From positions 5,228,551-5,255,608 of the forward strand of contig BFEA01000018.1 of NCBI GenBank assembly GCA_003427395.1: a stretch of 27,058 bases of DNA, given 5' to 3'. The number at the start of each line of letters is the position of its first letter. Positions within the stretch are counted from its first letter, which is position 1. The notes under the pieces were generated by a model that was given only the letters and a program-made list of their open reading frames with translations, was not told where the DNA came from and ran no database searches. The translations under genes were made by a program, and so were the position numbers. Positions 14,341-24,896 of the stretch are shown here, piece after piece. This DNA is from Chara braunii. Lineage: Eukaryota > Streptophyta > Charophyceae > Charales > Characeae.

Positions 14341-17300
14341 CGCGCGCACTCAGGCAGGTGGTGTCGGACCTGGTGAGTACCTCGATTCGCTGCCTAACTA
14401 ATGTTTGAACCAGGACCCCTTGGAAACGATGGTGGCTTTCCTACTTCCCCGGCCACTGCTGTAACCCAACAGGGGTACCACCCCTCCTGGCCCAGGAGCT
14501 GGGCCATTGTCACCCTTGGTACCTCCTTAATTCAGCACTGAACGCAGGGCATCTTTTACGAACGGTGACCATGCTGCGATACCTTGAGCATAAACCCCTT
14601 GAGTCGAGGCCATCATCTGTTTCCTAGAAGGGTGCCACGTACTATCCCTATGATGCTTTGAAAAAAACCCTCGGGAAACCGAGTGACCCGCGCTCCAAAC
14701 TGTTGGCCGGCTTACGGTGTTTCCAACCCTTGCCCTCTGGTACAAGTCCATGCGGTGTAAGCAAGTCCTCCCTTCCACCGGAGCATTTCGCGTCTTCCAA
14801 GTACAGCTGAAGTGCGCTCACCACGATCACACAGAGGCATTACGCGGTGGTCGGGTGTGTGACGTGCAACCTCATGCCCTGTGCTGTTTTCAGTTCGGAG
14901 TGTTAAAGATGCGGAAAGAAGGCCCCGAAAAACAGCAAGATGGGGTGTGCCAAGGATTTTTGGGAAATTGAGTGTGGGGACACAGACAGAACTGAGATCC
15001 CCCATGTTGGTCTGATGCAGTGAGAGAACTGCTGGATTGCGGCGCGGATTGTGAAGAAGCGTGCGCGCGGGGTTCGTGACGCGGGAAGTTCAAATTCAAT
15101 CCAGAAAATACTGTCGGACCTCCCACCGAGCCACGGCTCTTCGTTTGGAGCGAAAGGGGGCGGGCACGTACTTAGTATCCCGCTTTCGGACTAGCTCTCG
15201 ACGCCGCTCGTTACACAACTTATCGATCGACCAGAAGGATAGCGTGAAGATTCCAAAAAAAAACGAAGAGGGAAAGGAAAGTTCAGAGAGAGAGACGAAG
15301 ACTCGTGTATAGTGAGGTCGGGCACTGTTCACGTGTATTGATCGCACATGGCTTTGAAGTCCCTCATTATTCTACGAGGGTATGCTGCATATGTTGCGCA
15401 GTATAGGGCAGGTGGTATGTGCGGTATATCCCAAATCACAACCTCAACAGATCTAAACACTCGTGCATTATCGAACAAAATCCCAACAACATTGCCTCTG
15501 TCATTGATCCGTCGGATGGTGTCTTAATAAAATAAAATAAAACGAATTTCGTGCCTATATGCATACATTCACTGTGGAAGCGGCCGTCATGCAACGCTCC
15601 TGCCTTATTGTGTAAAAAACAAGCAATCACAATATCTTTCGATGGTTGTTACACACGCATCCACCGTTCACAAGACAAGGTGATCAAGTCTCAGCAAGTC
15701 CGGAGATTTCCCAGGAAACTAATGGAAGAGTTCCGGAAGAAGTTATTCCGAGCATACATTCACAAGTGCTCATTCCATCACAAACCGGAAGATCGACTCT
15801 CATACATGAGTATTCACATCAGCGAGAGAAGAGAAGAAGAGGGAGAGGGGGAGAGAGAAGCAATATTGCGCCAGGAGGGAGAGGTCACACTCGGAATGCA
15901 AGAGAGGGTTCAGCTTTACTGCCGTGAGCTCACACCAAAGAATGGACTCGCAACAAGGGGGCGTACTCGCCGTTAAATTCCAACATGGCCCCGGGCCAAT
16001 CATCCACTCAACTCAAGTCACTTGTCTTCATTCATGCACCGACGATCCCAGCCGTCGCTTGTCATCGTCCAATACTGTGATCGTCACCTCGCCACCCTAG
16101 CCTCGGCTGTCCGACTCGCACTATACACACACATCATCTAACCACTGCTTTCCGGAAGCTGGCGAACGAGTTGAGAGAGAGTTTTGCGGGTGCGTCGTCG
16201 GAATTTATAGTTGCGAGAAGGGAGAGAGGCGCGGGGAAAGACGAAGAGTGAGGTAGAGGAGGGTAAAGGAGGGTTTGAGAGTAAATGCCCGTCGAAAGCC
16301 ATGTTGATCCTCCTCAACTCGATTTCAGCCAATCAGAATCGCCGCGCAATAAGAACCTACACGACGCTTCTCCTTGGCTAGATGGGGAGAGATGATCAAC
16401 TGGGTTTTCGAGCCCGGATCTTAGAGCGGGAAGAAGAGGAGTGCGAAGGATAGCGCGACACGGGTCCAAGGTTCAGATGATCAAGAAAGAGAAAAAGGGC
16501 GTGCGCTGGGAAGGGGAGGGAAAAGCAGTTATAGGGGGAAGGAGCGAGAAAGCATATGCGCGCGAAGGGAGGCGTTGAGAGGGGCACAGGGAGGAAGGAG
16601 GAGGGAGCTTGCTTGCATGGCGCCCGTCGACAAAAGGAGAATGGGCACCAAAACAGTTGCAGTTTTCCCCAATCCTGTGCTAATTCAAAAATTGAAAGTA
16701 GTTCAAAGTACCATATCTGGGCGCAAAGTAGGCGCGGGAAAGAAAGAAAGTCCTTCGTCCATCCATATTCCTACATTGGACCTACAAGAATTCCCAGAGT
16801 TTTCCAGGTCGAGGCCGATAACATTCCCGCGTGAAAGGTCGCGTGGTATTCCGTTAATTCCGGAATTCCTAACCGTCGACCCAAATTCCCAGCGCGCTCG
16901 CTAAGGCGCGCAAAATTCCCATGCATTTACAAAAAAAAAAATTGATAGATTTCATCGAGGTACCTTTAATCGAGCAAAAACAGAGAGAGAGGGGGAGGGG
17001 GGGTTCTCACGGGTCTAACGAGACATATCTAGACGCAGAGAAATGATGGGGGAGAGAAGGGGTCCGAAAGTTAGCGCATGTCCGGAAGCTGGTTTGTCAT
17101 AGGTGTGCTCCGGAGTACTGCGGAGAACTCGGCGTGTTTTCCCACCGCCCGTATATGCGCCTTCTTCACACTAGCCGAGCGTCGGAAACTGACGCCGAAG
17201 ACGTTTTTTCCGCTTGGGCCATCGCTACGTACTGCTGCGCCTTTTGTAGGGGAGTTGCGGCTGCATGATTCATAGCGGTAATACGACCTTGATGACCTCG

Positions 17301-17401
17301 GGCTCCCCCCCTTTCTCTTCCCTCCCCCCATCCCCACACCCCCTCTCCTCTCCTCCACTCCCCCATCCCGTCCCTCTCTAATCAACCCATACCCCACTTA
17401 G
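14338..17401. other. 3-kb stretch without a recognisable gene
   Basis: I found no protein family, RNA gene or transposon here. The longest open frame, about 140 codons (15551-15976, plus), begins at a non-canonical codon, is basic and ends in a GA-rich acidic patch. It has no motif I know. The part from 16140 to 16920 is purine-rich with several AATTCC words. Composition changes, but no structure I could defend. Confidence 0.5.
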
Positions 17402-17620
17402 CCCCAGTCTCTATCCTTCCTTCATAACACATGGAATCTCCTCTTGCCCACCTCCCACCCCCAACCCCCTCCCTATGTCCCTTGTTACGACTTGCTGGAT
17501 AATCACGTATGGAATGGGGCTTGGCCCGCTGTGATTCCTGTCCCTTTCAAGTACGTAATGGGGATTGTTCAGTTCTCTGATGATCCTACGCGGTGGAAGC
17601 GGGTGAAAAGTACTTTAGAG
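17402..17620 (+). other. Exon-like open stretch ending at a GTGAGT donor
   Basis: A frame is open from just after TAG (17399-17401) to TGA at 17621. Its last ~45 codons are not low-complexity and read like real protein: YDLLDNHVWNGAWPAVIPV, then FKYVMGIVQFSDDPTRWKRV. The end reads TTTAGA|GTGAGTCC, a good consensus splice donor overlapping the stop. There is no convincing ATG, so an internal exon of an otherwise unseen or decayed gene is the best reading. I do not recognise the family. Confidence 0.35.
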
Positions 17621-17623
17621 TGA

Positions 17624-18569
17624 GTCCACCACCTTCCTTCCATTCATCGCCGAATCGTCGGCATGAAGGAGCCGCTTGACTGAATTGGGACTTCCTTTTT
17701 CCTCGACCTCCTCCCTCTTCCCCAACCCCCCCCCCCGTTTTTTTCCATGGATGCCTTGACGATGTTGTTGCCTACCCATCGATGTCCCCCTGTGCATATG
17801 TGCGTATGTTGTTCGTTGTCGTGTTTGCCTTCCTAGGATCTTCTCTTGACCGCTTCCTTTGGAGTTAGCTGAAGAAGACGGCCGGTGAAGACGCAACATG
17901 GACACTATCGCCATCGTCCATCTCGCAGCCATCTTCCTCATCCTGTGCATCACGTTCTTCACATATTTGGTATTCATTGATGTGCAAACTATAATGTTGC
18001 AGATTGCCTTCCACAATCGACTCAACGGCACGATGCGAGTGGCCCCGAAATGGTGCAGAGCATGATTCGTGTGAATAAGGGTTTTGATGGGCGGAGCAGG
18101 GTGTGGTGGGCGTGTTTGGAGAGCAGCTATGGATATCACCGCTTATCTTCCCTCCCATATACTTGTGTTCTCTCTTCTTGCCCTCTCCCTTCTCACGCCA
18201 GCTTCTATTATCCTCATCCCCTTGTGGCTTGCATTTAGCCCTGCGTCTGGAATGTCGCAACCGTTCTGCCCCACTCCCGGCCACAACTTCCACTTCCGCC
18301 TTGCCCTCCTAGTTGCAACCCTTGCTGTGCCATTACAATGCTTTTTGTTGGGGCTTGTGGTTGGGTTGTTCTTTGCCCTACTATCTTTGCCGCCGCTATT
18401 CCCGGCTGCAGCTTAGCTTTGCTTTGGCACGCTCCCTCGTGAGAATGGCGTGTTTCATCTGCGCGTCTCTCCCGATTGCAGTTGTCCCCCTAGAGTAGAC
18501 GCGCTTGTCTCCGGCATAGCGATTAGCCTGGCGTACTTACTATTACTAAAGTTGTCCACAAAAAAAAAG
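17624..18569. other. Non-coding or unrecognised stretch
   Basis: Includes C12 followed by G and T7 near 17729-17748. A minus-strand frame (17865-18293) ends with an acidic stretch, QICEERDAQDEEDGCEMDD, which might be a protein tail, but nothing upstream supports a gene. The plus strand of 18170-18440 is T/C-rich and gives hydrophobic frames without motifs. Confidence 0.4.
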
Positions 18570-18835
18570 ATTTGTCATTTACTGCTCTTTGGTGTCTGCG
18601 TCTGTGGCTTGTCGCGCTGACAAACCTGGCAGGTCTCAACATTACTCTTTGCATCATCCATCATTGTGGGCCACCAAAAATGCTGCACTAAATTTTCTGC
18701 TGTTTTTTCGTAACCGAAATGTTCGGTTGCATCGTGGCATTCACCTAAAAATAAACTACGCAAAGAATCTCTATTTGGAACACACAAATGTTTATTCCCA
18801 ACCTTTTCAAGGAACAACAAGCCGTCAACCAACAC
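18570..18835 (-). pseudogene. Integrase N-terminal zinc finger, truncated
   Basis: The frame contains HDATEHFGYEKT, FWWPTMMDD and CQVCQRDK, the HHCC zinc-binding pattern that precedes the integrase core of Ty3/gypsy elements. It lies in a different frame from the RNase H segment upstream (350 bp apart in starts, not a multiple of three). It stops 12 residues after the second cysteine pair, and nothing of the D,D-35-E core follows. In an intact element this finger helps bind LTR ends. Confidence 0.8.
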
Positions 18836-18879
18836 AAAAACTCGTCGGAAGTAGCCTTGTTTTTAGCTTCCAGTTTGTG

Positions 18880-19555
18880 AATGATCTCAGACATGACTGC
18901 GTCCTCTTGATAGGCTTCCACCATAGATCGAGTTACATTGTCAGAAGTTCCAAACTCAGTCACTAGCGCGCCTTGATAGCTTCCCCTACACAATAGTGCA
19001 TCAGCCACTTTGTTGTACTCTGCCTTCAGAGGGTCGAGATTGAAGTCATATATATCTATGACTTCAATCCACCTCTTGAGTACGTCGGAGAGCACAGACC
19101 GTGCCTTAATCCAGCGCAGTGTCTCATGGTCATATCTAATATAAAAGAATTTGCCCAAGAGGTAGTGCCTCCAATGAACCAACACACTGTAGAGGGCATA
19201 TAGCTCATGCTCACAGGTGGATTAGCTAATTAATGAGATGACATCTTTTTGGTCGCGTACTCGTCCGATGTCAACTTTTTCCCCAACTTTTGCACAAGGA
19301 TAACGCCTATGCCATATTGGTTGGCGTCAATGGTCACTACAAAGGACTGTTCAAGATCTGGAAGTTTTAGGACTTCATAGTGCGTCAGGGCATAATTCAA
19401 TCTCTTGATGGCTAGCTCACGCTCTTCGGTCCACTCCCAAGGGGTGTCAAGGCGCCTGACGTCAGTTAGAGGAGAGGCTATAGTTTTATATTTCTTCACA
19501 AACCGGCGGTAGTAGCCCGTCATCCCCAAGAAAGACCTCACTTGAGTCACAGACT
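18880..19555 (-). pseudogene. RT connection and RNase H domains, frameshifted
   Basis: From the insertion edge the frame resumes with TQVRSFLGMTGYYRRFV, the conserved start of the Ty3/gypsy connection. It continues to TIDANQYGIGVILVQ, the first RNase H aspartate motif (usually DAS). A TAA after KKMSSH (about 19222) and a frame change break it. The next frame has HWRHYLLGKFFYIRYDHET and LRWIK, then NKVADALLCRG near the domain end. In a working copy it would degrade the RNA of the RNA-DNA hybrid. Confidence 0.85.
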
Positions 19556-20880
19556 AAGGTGATACATGCCCAATCGGGCGATGTACGGGAGCCAAGGATC
19601 CGCAAAGTGATGAAAAAGACTCGTATGGACAATGCAGTGTCAACCAAGCATCAACAAGCAATGTACATCCAGATACATATGAAAATAGCATAATGTAGCG
19701 CAATGGAAGACTCAAAGATATGACCTGACCTGTCAGATATTGACGCGACACCCCATCATACACTACACATGTGAGAGAGGGAGGAGGGACCTCATACATG
19801 GAAGAGCGGTCCCTCCTTGCACACGCACATGGGGGGAGATACCACAGACGAGAGATGGGGGGAGGCGAGACGAGGATGGAGGTGAGGGAGAAAACCAAAA
19901 TCGTGATAGCAAAATCCAAAAAATAGTCCCTTGTCGAGTATCCAATCAATGTCTGCGGCAAAAAAATGTTGAATCAGGTTCTGGGTGTATGCCTGATGCA
20001 ACTCCTACCAGTAACCTCTCTCTCTCACTCTCTCTCTCACTCTCTCTCACTCTCTCTCTCTCTCACTCTCTAACTGAAGAAGAAGAAGAAGAAGAAGAAG
20101 AAGAAGAAGAAGAAGAAGAAGAAGAAGAAGAAGAAGAAAGGAAGAAGAAAGGAAGAAGAAGAAGAAGGAAGGAAGAATAAGAGGTGGAGGGTGATAACAA
20201 ATAGAAGAAGAAGAAGATGATGTCGTCCTCCTCACTGTCTCACCTGCAGGTAACTACTGGCAAGTACTGACGTCGCCGGCGTTCGCTGTGCTGCAGGTCG
20301 CTGGAGCCAAGTCCAGCTATGGCGCCCAGGTACGTACTCAAACGCTGCAGGTATGGCCTCTGCCATGTCTCCCTACCTACTCCTCTACCTCTAACTCCAA
20401 CGCAGCGCTGTATCACGTGCTGCTCCAGCAGTGTGTCGCCCAAGAAGTGAGTTACTCGAACTGTGTGTGTGCGCAGCCGCTGCCCAGCTATAAGTAGCGC
20501 TGGGCCTGGTTGGGCGCGCCTCTGATGCTGGCCTCAAACGACCCACTTGGTTTGGGCCCTTACCGGGCGTTCTGACCATGCTGCTGATGCAGCAAGGCGC
20601 AAAAATGCCCTGGCCTAAGAACGACCACGCGCCTGTGTACCCATCCCAAGGCGTAGCCTTGGGCCTGCAAGTCCGAAATAACGTCTACACAGACAAAAAT
20701 AGGACAGCAAATAAGTAAGTAAGTAAATAAATAACTGCTGCATGTAATCAAAACTTGTGGTCTGGGGGGCGCCGTGGGCCTCCAGGGCGCGTGTCTGATG
20801 GGCACGCGGCCTGGGGCCCCCTCAGCAACCGCCAGGCCCCTGAAATTGGGCCCGTGTGCAGGCTCGTCATGTAAAAAAGG
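19556..20880. mobile_element. 1.3-kb insertion in the retrotransposon, 5-bp target duplication
   Basis: Reverse transcriptase homology stops at 20880 and resumes at 19555. AAGGT is present at both junctions (left about 19556-19560; right 20876-20880), consistent with a 5-bp target duplication. The inner ends read GATACATGCC and, inverted, TTTTACATGACG; they share TACATG, but longer terminal repeats are not evident. The insert has no recognisable protein. It holds (TC)n, (GAA)n and GC-rich DNA toward 20880, with a 10/11 hairpin CAGGGCGCGTG / CACGCGGCCTG. It may be a non-autonomous DNA transposon or a worn LTR-type miniature. Confidence 0.6.
20018..20172 (+). repeat. (TCTCAC)/(TC)n switching to (GAA)n
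   Basis: A pyrimidine tract with occasional A (20018-20072) switches to about 21 GAA units (20076-20138), followed by GAA/GGAA variants. All of this is inside the 1.3-kb insertion. The strand asymmetry allows triplex or hairpin structures. Confidence 0.9.
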
Positions 20881-21600
20881 TCTGGGCCAGTCACGTACGC
20901 TGCCCAGTTTGGCATCATCCGACTTCAATCCATCCGCAGAAATCTCATGACCTAGATACAAGATCTTGGTGCGACCAAACTCGCATTTCTCCAAGTTAAC
21001 CTTGTATTAGTGTTGTCTTAGGAGCCCTCGCACTGTTTTCACGTGCTCGGCATACTCCTCTACAATATTACTAAAGATAAGGATATAGTCGAGGTACACG
21101 ACGATAAACTTGTCTAAGTAGTCATGAAAGATCCAGTTCATTACGTGTTGGAACGTCCCGAGAGCATTGCATAGGCCAAAGGGCATCACCATAAACTCAT
21201 ATAGACCGTACCTGGTCTGAAAAGCGGTTTTGTGCTGGTCCTCATGTCTAATAGCAATCTGATGGTATCCATACTTCATATCTATCTTTGTGAAGTACCA
21301 GCATCCTTGCACCCTATCCAAGAGGTCGTCGATGTGTGGTAGGAACTCTGCGTTCTTAACAGTGATGACATTGAGGCCTCTATAGTCAATGCCCATCCTC
21401 AGTGTCCCCCCTTTCTTTGGGACAAATAGAACTGGTGCTCCGTAAGGGGACATACTTGGTCGAGTCCAACACTTCTCTATGAGCTCCTTGAGCTTGCGGT
21501 GGAGCTCGTCTAACTCCGCAGGAGACATCCTATAGATCTGCCCTCTCGGTACCTTGCCAATCTCTCTTTCTACCACATCCCTAGGTCTGAATATTGCATA
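20880..21600 (-). pseudogene. Reverse transcriptase domain with mutated YLDD
   Basis: Motifs in order: SPYGAPVLFVPKKGGTLRM, MGIDYRGLNVITVKN, YFTKIDMKYGYHQIAI, FQTRYGLYEFMVMPFGLCNA and VVYLDYILIFSN. In active Ty3/gypsy enzymes the last reads (Y/V)LDD; here the second metal-binding Asp is Tyr, so the polymerase would be inactive. A TAA (about 21009) interrupts the frame, which then continues as KCEFGRTKILYLGHEIS up to the insertion. A one-base deletion separates it from the protease frame near 21585. Confidence 0.9.
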
Positions 21601-22400
21601 ACGACTGCGTCTATCTCTGGGACTGATTTAACAGCCTCCCCTTTCTCAGAGACAAAAACTAGGTACATACCTTCCTTGTGATTCTGCTTGTAGTAGTTAT
21701 AGAAAAACGACACGTATATACAACCATAGTTCTCCACTAGTATGCTAGCCTTGAACTTTTGGAACCTAACGGTCCTTCCATCTAGCAACTTGTGGATTAT
21801 CACGTTCCTATCCCGATCGAACTGAGGCTTAACAACTTCAAGGTAGTACATGCCTAGCAACATGTCAAATGGCAGCTCCTCGCTCACCAGTAACGAGATC
21901 TTGTGTCTCAGTTCCCCTCCTCCATAGGAGAAGGTACAGACTACATCCTTGACATAGTCCTTTACTATCATAAAGTGCTTGTTGACTAAGGTAGAAGCTA
22001 CAAATGTACTAAGACGCGACACTTGGTCCCCTAAGCGCAACCAATCCACACAGGCACGACTTATGAAATTCCACGTAAAACCTATGTTTGTGGAGGAACC
22101 AACCTTTTTGCCACCTACATCGACTTCTACCACGAAATGTTCACCCTTTGGACCTTTGTTCAACATCGTCCAGGAGTCTCTAGGGTGTTTCTCTAACCAG
22201 TCACTTTCTAACTTCTCTAAGGACTCTGACACATCCATCGAACAGAGTGTCGATTGGTCCAGATCTGTTTGTGGGACGATCAAGAGGTCAATAGCCTTGG
22301 CCATCGTCCGAAATGGAGAAGGTAAAGTAACCACTTCAGCACGAGTAAAAGCGGCTAACACTCCTACTGGCCCGAGGTGTTTCCCTGGGAAGTGCTCGCA
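21585..22400 (-). pseudogene. Aspartic protease region, catalytic triplet lost
   Basis: The frame holds VEVDVGGKKVGSSTNIGF, NFISRACVDWLRLGD and PFDMLLGMYYL, typical of the pepsin-like protease in plant Ty3/gypsy polyproteins. The usual DTG(A/S) catalytic motif reads NIG here, so the nucleophilic aspartate is gone. It is followed by a linker ending SVPEIDAVVMQYSDL, the conserved lead-in to reverse transcriptase, after which the frame shifts by one base. Its job in an active copy is to cleave Gag-Pol. Confidence 0.8.
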
Positions 22401-22474
22401 GAAGCACCACGAGTGTTGGAAGATCCAATCGTCACAATCGAGGACGCGACCTTCCTAGCGACCCACTTACTTTT

Positions 22475-23640
22475 GCACTTGCTCCTTGTGTGCTCATACT
22501 GGCCACAATTGAGACAAGCGCCTCGTGCAACACGGTTTCATTATACGTCGTACTCAAGACCAAGCTTCACCCATATGGGTGGTCCTTGGTCACTTTGACC
22601 CTTGGGCCGACCTGCCTTTTGTTTTCTCGCTCCCTTAATCTTTTCCTCTAATGGGCGCGACTACTCCACCATCTGAAGTCTTCCCACACCCATCTAACGC
22701 TGTCTCTTCCCCAAGGTCAGAGAAATCGTCAATCTCAGTTGCTTGGCCATCATAGTCAACGAACATGAGATTACCCTTCTCCCTCCAATCATGAGGAAGT
22801 TCTTCTTCCTTCCGTTAACTGGTCCCTGTTGGGCACTCTCAAGCTTAGCTTCTATCTCTAGGGCTTTCTTGTTTAACGAGGCCAAGTTATGCACATCTAT
22901 GGAGGCCTTATCGACTAACTTATTTTTGACATTTGTGGGCAGACATCACAAATAAGTTGTGAGGAGTACCTGTGGTTCGTGCCACACGCTAGGTTCGACA
23001 ATCAATCGCTCTACGACGTTTGCCGCCTCGCAAACTGTCCGGTATCTCTCCAATCCCAGACTGGCTGACGAGTCGGTGGCCTTTTGAGCCCCTTGAGGGT
23101 CATGCCACCTGTTGTAGACCATCCGTACAAACTCCTCCAATGTCCGGGCTTGTGCCCAACCATTAAAGTTCTGACTGTATCCTTGCTGATGTCCTACTCC
23201 GTTCAACCATCCTGCTGCAGATCCCTCGAGAAAGGATGCCGCGACAATAACCTCTTCCTCGGTTCTTGTGAGCTTGTGCCTCACATACGTAGGCACAATC
23301 CTCACCCAGTTATCCAAGTCCTCTTCCTTCTTCTTATCGCCAGAGAAGGGCTTAGGACTTAGCAAGGGTATCTTGGGTGTCCATTGCATGGGCTGTACGA
23401 CACCTTGTGCCTGCTACATCGATTGGGAAACCGGTGGAACAGGCCGCTGCGACAGCACTGGCTAGTGTGGCGGCAACTGTTGCATAGGCTGCTGTACGTG
23501 GGGCTGCCCTGTAGCGGCAGCCACTGGATGGGGAAGGGAAGAAGGTACGGGAATCTGCCCACGACTACCTGCTGCTAAACCACCTGGTAGAGGTATGCCA
23601 TACTGATGGGAAAAGGTACGGGAATCTGCCCACTACTACG
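22475..23640 (-). pseudogene. Gag with CCHC zinc knuckle, several stops
   Basis: The N-terminal part is Pro/Gln-rich and carries at least two in-frame TAG codons (near 23414 and 23463). The core frame (22946-23389) includes KPFSGDKKKEEDLDNWV and FLEGSAAGWLNGVG, typical retrotransposon capsid. Downstream, in other frames, KKALEIEAKLESAQQGP is followed by CLNCGQYEHTRSKC (22475-22516), a perfect CX2CX4HX4C knuckle that binds nucleic acid. A direct repeat starting GGTACGGGAATCTGCCCAC (about 23546 and 23615) lies in the Pro-rich part. Stops and frameshifts make it non-functional. Confidence 0.85.
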
Positions 23641-24070
23641 TGCATGCTTCTGCAGTAGCCAAGAATAATACATACCGAGTCCGCTGCGCACAATGAAGTG
23701 ATGATGTTTATAGTGCTGCAGGTCTGTGTGTGCACCAGACACGAGATCCAGCCACCCGTGCAAGCCACTTTGAGCACAAGTGTGGCTGATCAGCTTCCGC
23801 TTCATGAATTTGACCCACCCAGTTCTTATGCACCTCGTCCCAATTGTTCCCCCTCTCCAACTGACAATAATGCTCCTGATCATTTGATGGAGTCTCCGAC
23901 AAGAGATTATTTCTTTTCGGAACGCATACTAGAGCCAATGGATTAACACAACCGGTGGAACCTAACAAAAACTGTCAAGACTGGAATGAACCTCTCCCTA
24001 CCGTGTAATTTGGAGAATTAAATGAATCTCCCCCTGCCATGCAATATGCAGAATTACATGCTTGAGTCAA
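23641..24070. other. Stretch without a recognised gene
   Basis: A plus-strand frame (23698-23946) starts with ATG and is rich in Pro and Ser but matches no family I know. A GA.TG.ACCTC.CCCT..CGTG.AAT phrase is repeated near 23985 and 24023. No LTR can be seen next to the retrotransposon. Confidence 0.4.
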
Positions 24071-24607
24071 ATGATCGCACAGGGCTACAACGAGGCCACT
24101 GAGCATAATATGCCATTAATGTATGTCTCCTCGCTTACAATTGTAGCCCCTATGCTGTTTCCGATTTTGAAAACATTGTCCAGTGACGAAAGAAGAGCAT
24201 CGTGCTGTCTGCAAGAGGACGACAATACTATGATTGGCCTGAAGGCCCTGAACATAGAAGTCCGGTGTATGGCATTTATGGTAGGGCGACTGCAACTCCA
24301 GTCCTCTCCACAGAATTACATGCCCCACATGGGCCCGAATATTCGTGCATCCATTCTGCATTGTCCAGGTCATTTCAGTGCTGTTACCTTTGCAGATAGT
24401 TCGTGGACCCTATGGGACAATGGCGGTAAGGCGCACACAGTGGGAAATATTAACTCTCCGTTACCAAGGGGTAAAATCCCACTCGAAATGACTGTTCAAT
24501 CAGGAACAGGATATGGATGTGCTCTACAGCTCCGGAGAGCAACCCGGGTGAACCTCCCCCCTCCCCTCTACATGGCTAGGCAGCGTCCCTTCCCTGTCAC
24601 AGTGTAG
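24071..24607 (+). CDS. 178-codon ORF of unknown function
   Basis: The first ATG is at 24071; the frame runs to TAG at 24605-24607. Most of it is not low-complexity. The middle contains GHFSAVTFADSSWTLWDNGG, which resembles the histidine box of ubiquitin-specific or related papain-fold peptidases (G-H-aromatic, then an aromatic-rich strand with Asp/Asn). I see no matching catalytic cysteine. Such boxes also occur in proteins carried by some plant transposons. It sits between a dead Ty3/gypsy element and a LINE remnant, so a transposon-derived fragment is likely. It is not shown to be a real gene. Confidence 0.35.
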   Translation: MIAQGYNEATEHNMPLMYVSSLTIVAPMLFPILKTLSSDERRASCCLQEDDNTMIGLKALNIEVRCMAFMVGRLQLQSSPQNYMPHMGPNIRASILHCPGHFSAVTFADSSWTLWDNGGKAHTVGNINSPLPRGKIPLEMTVQSGTGYGCALQLRRATRVNLPPPLYMARQRPFPVTV

Positions 24608-24670
24608 ATCTGACAGATTCTACCACAGACACTGAAGGGCCTCTCCAGAGGATGGTTGCCATTGTGTCTC

Positions 24671-24896
24671 CACACAGCTACAGTTCGGTTAGCATGCAGA
24701 TGACATAATCTCTGCTCCAAAGACTATGCAGGGATGTCATGTTCTGATGGGAAAACTTCGACCCATTGTATCACACTCATCACACAGCTACAGTTCGGTT
24801 AGCATGCATACAGCATAATCTCTGCCCCAAACACTACGCAAGGATGGCCAATTCCAAGCTCTGCTGAGAAATATGCGACCCATTGTCTCGCACTCA
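24671..24896 (+). repeat. ~110-bp tandem duplication
   Basis: CACACAGCTACAGTTCGGTT begins both units, at 24671 and 24781. The units share most of their sequence through CGACCCATTGT.TC.CACTCA, with a few base changes and small indels. The second unit runs into the start of the LINE-like frame. Confidence 0.8.

Larger units (their letters stand above)
18570..23640 (-). mobile_element. Decayed Ty3/gypsy LTR retrotransposon, truncated and interrupted
   Basis: In the minus direction the order is gag, CCHC zinc knuckle, aspartic protease, reverse transcriptase, RNase H, integrase zinc finger, which is the Ty3/gypsy order. About 3.7 kb is element sequence; a further 1.3 kb (19556-20880) is inserted in pol. 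The integrase catalytic core and the 3' LTR are missing at 18570, beside a run of A/T. No 5' LTR is recognisable beyond 23640. There are several stops and frameshifts, and catalytic residues of protease and polymerase are changed, so the copy cannot move on its own. Confidence 0.9.

Noticed and set aside
17865-18293. Minus-strand frame with an acidic C-terminal tail as a gene
   Set aside because: The upstream part is low-complexity, no domain is visible, and the start is unsupported.
20560-20790. Continuation of the reverse transcriptase frame into the 1.3-kb insertion as a fusion protein
   Set aside because: The read-through is simply open sequence in the insert; homology to the element ends at the junction.
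23546-23640. Direct repeat in gag as another flanked insert
   Set aside because: The repeated phrase and the DNA between both look like gag coding sequence, so an internal tandem duplication explains it better.
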